From assembly GCA_902495155.1 (NCBI GenBank), contig CABUWD010000001.1, forward strand, positions 1 through 57,640: a DNA stretch of 57,640 bases, read 5' to 3'. The notes beneath the pieces were generated by a model that saw nothing but the letters and a program-made list of their open reading frames with translations, was not told the DNA's origin and did no database searches. Numbering within the stretch: the first letter of the stretch is position 1; every line of letters starts with the position of its first letter. Below are positions 57,441-57,640 of this stretch, in pieces. This stretch comes from an uncultured Collinsella sp. (GTDB lineage: Bacteria > Actinomycetota > Coriobacteriia > Coriobacteriales > Coriobacteriaceae). The translations under genes were made by a program, and so were the position numbers.

Positions 57441-57640
57441 AGATACCTCCAAAGAACTCGAGACTGCATCGCATCTCGCCTCAACGCTTGCACAAGCAAA
57501 CGTTCTATGACGTCCCATAGATTACCAGCAGCTTTTTCCTTCATCAAGATAATTTCAAACTGGTTGCCGCAACGCGGTTGAACGGTTGCGTTTGCGCCGT
57601 GAACGGTATGGAAGCGCCCGGTGAGATAATCCTCCGGGCG
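57441..57640. promoter_or_regulatory. upstream region of the Amadori operon, window end
   Basis: No gene is seen. A CGCCCGG/CCGGGCG hairpin (57614-57620 with 57634-57640) at the very end may belong to a terminator cut by the window edge. A CGCAACG/CGGTTGC-type dyad lies near 57567-57590. The operon promoter should be here but no consensus pair is convincing. Confidence 0.35.

Noticed and set aside
1..57640. CRISPR arrays, tRNA and rRNA genes
   Set aside because: I looked for regularly spaced direct repeats and for tRNA and rRNA signatures and saw none; a covariance-model scan would be needed to exclude a missed tRNA.

Overview
The window (about 58% G+C by impression, not counted) most likely comes from a Collinsella-type member of the Coriobacteriia, an anaerobic gut actinobacterium. 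This is inferred from gene content and protein style: paired acetate kinases, L-lactate dehydrogenase, ECF-type uptake, a sortase-anchored dipeptidase, a D-aspartate ligase for peptidoglycan and many dispersed hairpin repeats. No rRNA, tRNA, CRISPR array or prophage was seen. It reads as a chromosomal region with one IS200-type insertion at the left edge and several small non-coding repeats between genes.

Layout. 1-1012: IS200-like element with tnpA only. 1073-3594: two tandem, divergent acetate kinase genes. 3715-6262: HIT hydrolase, LysR regulator and MFS exporter. 6417-11586: carboxylesterase and two paralogous MFS transporters, divergent from a MerR regulator whose likely target promoter has the 19-bp spacer typical of MerR control. 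11782-15734: xseAB, a YugP-like metallopeptidase and RNase D. 15833-19105: lipid kinase, a 30-aa membrane peptide and a cell-wall-anchored C69 dipeptidase. 19293-23458: an ECF transporter cluster (two S components, fused EcfA-EcfA, EcfT) behind a leader peptide with three consecutive Trp codons and a terminator, so probably a tryptophan uptake system under attenuation. 23584-25671: aspartate racemase and D-aspartate ligase. 25892-31223: MOSC protein, secreted muramidase-like protein, HTH plus Ser/Thr kinase pair, FxLYD protein with a hairpin over its ribosome binding site, and an orphan HigA with a HigB remnant.

31330-36698: lysine/DAP biosynthesis. A lysine riboswitch precedes a single open frame that fuses LysA to DapA, then dapB and dapH; an M20D deacetylase-like gene is divergent and a candidate aminotransferase lies 4 kb away. 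36831-46233: nucleoid-associated protein, Mbeg1-like hydrolase, L-LDH, aminotransferase, NAD synthetase and two poorly known proteins. 46448-51342: EttA, an SdpR/SdpI pair, a 28-aa membrane peptide in a type-I-toxin-like transcript, TcdA and a TatD nuclease. 51622-57440: an Amadori-product (fructoselysine-like) operon with FrlD, FrlB and FrlC homologues, joined here by a YtcJ-like amidohydrolase and a YfcC-family transporter.

The most novel signal is non-coding: three intergenic copies (14455-14593, 20085-20184, 46305-46444) of a roughly 100-140 nt hairpin element whose stems differ in sequence but keep pairing by compensatory changes, while an apical segment and a GG/GA internal loop stay nearly constant. 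This looks like a selected RNA (or single-stranded DNA) structure.
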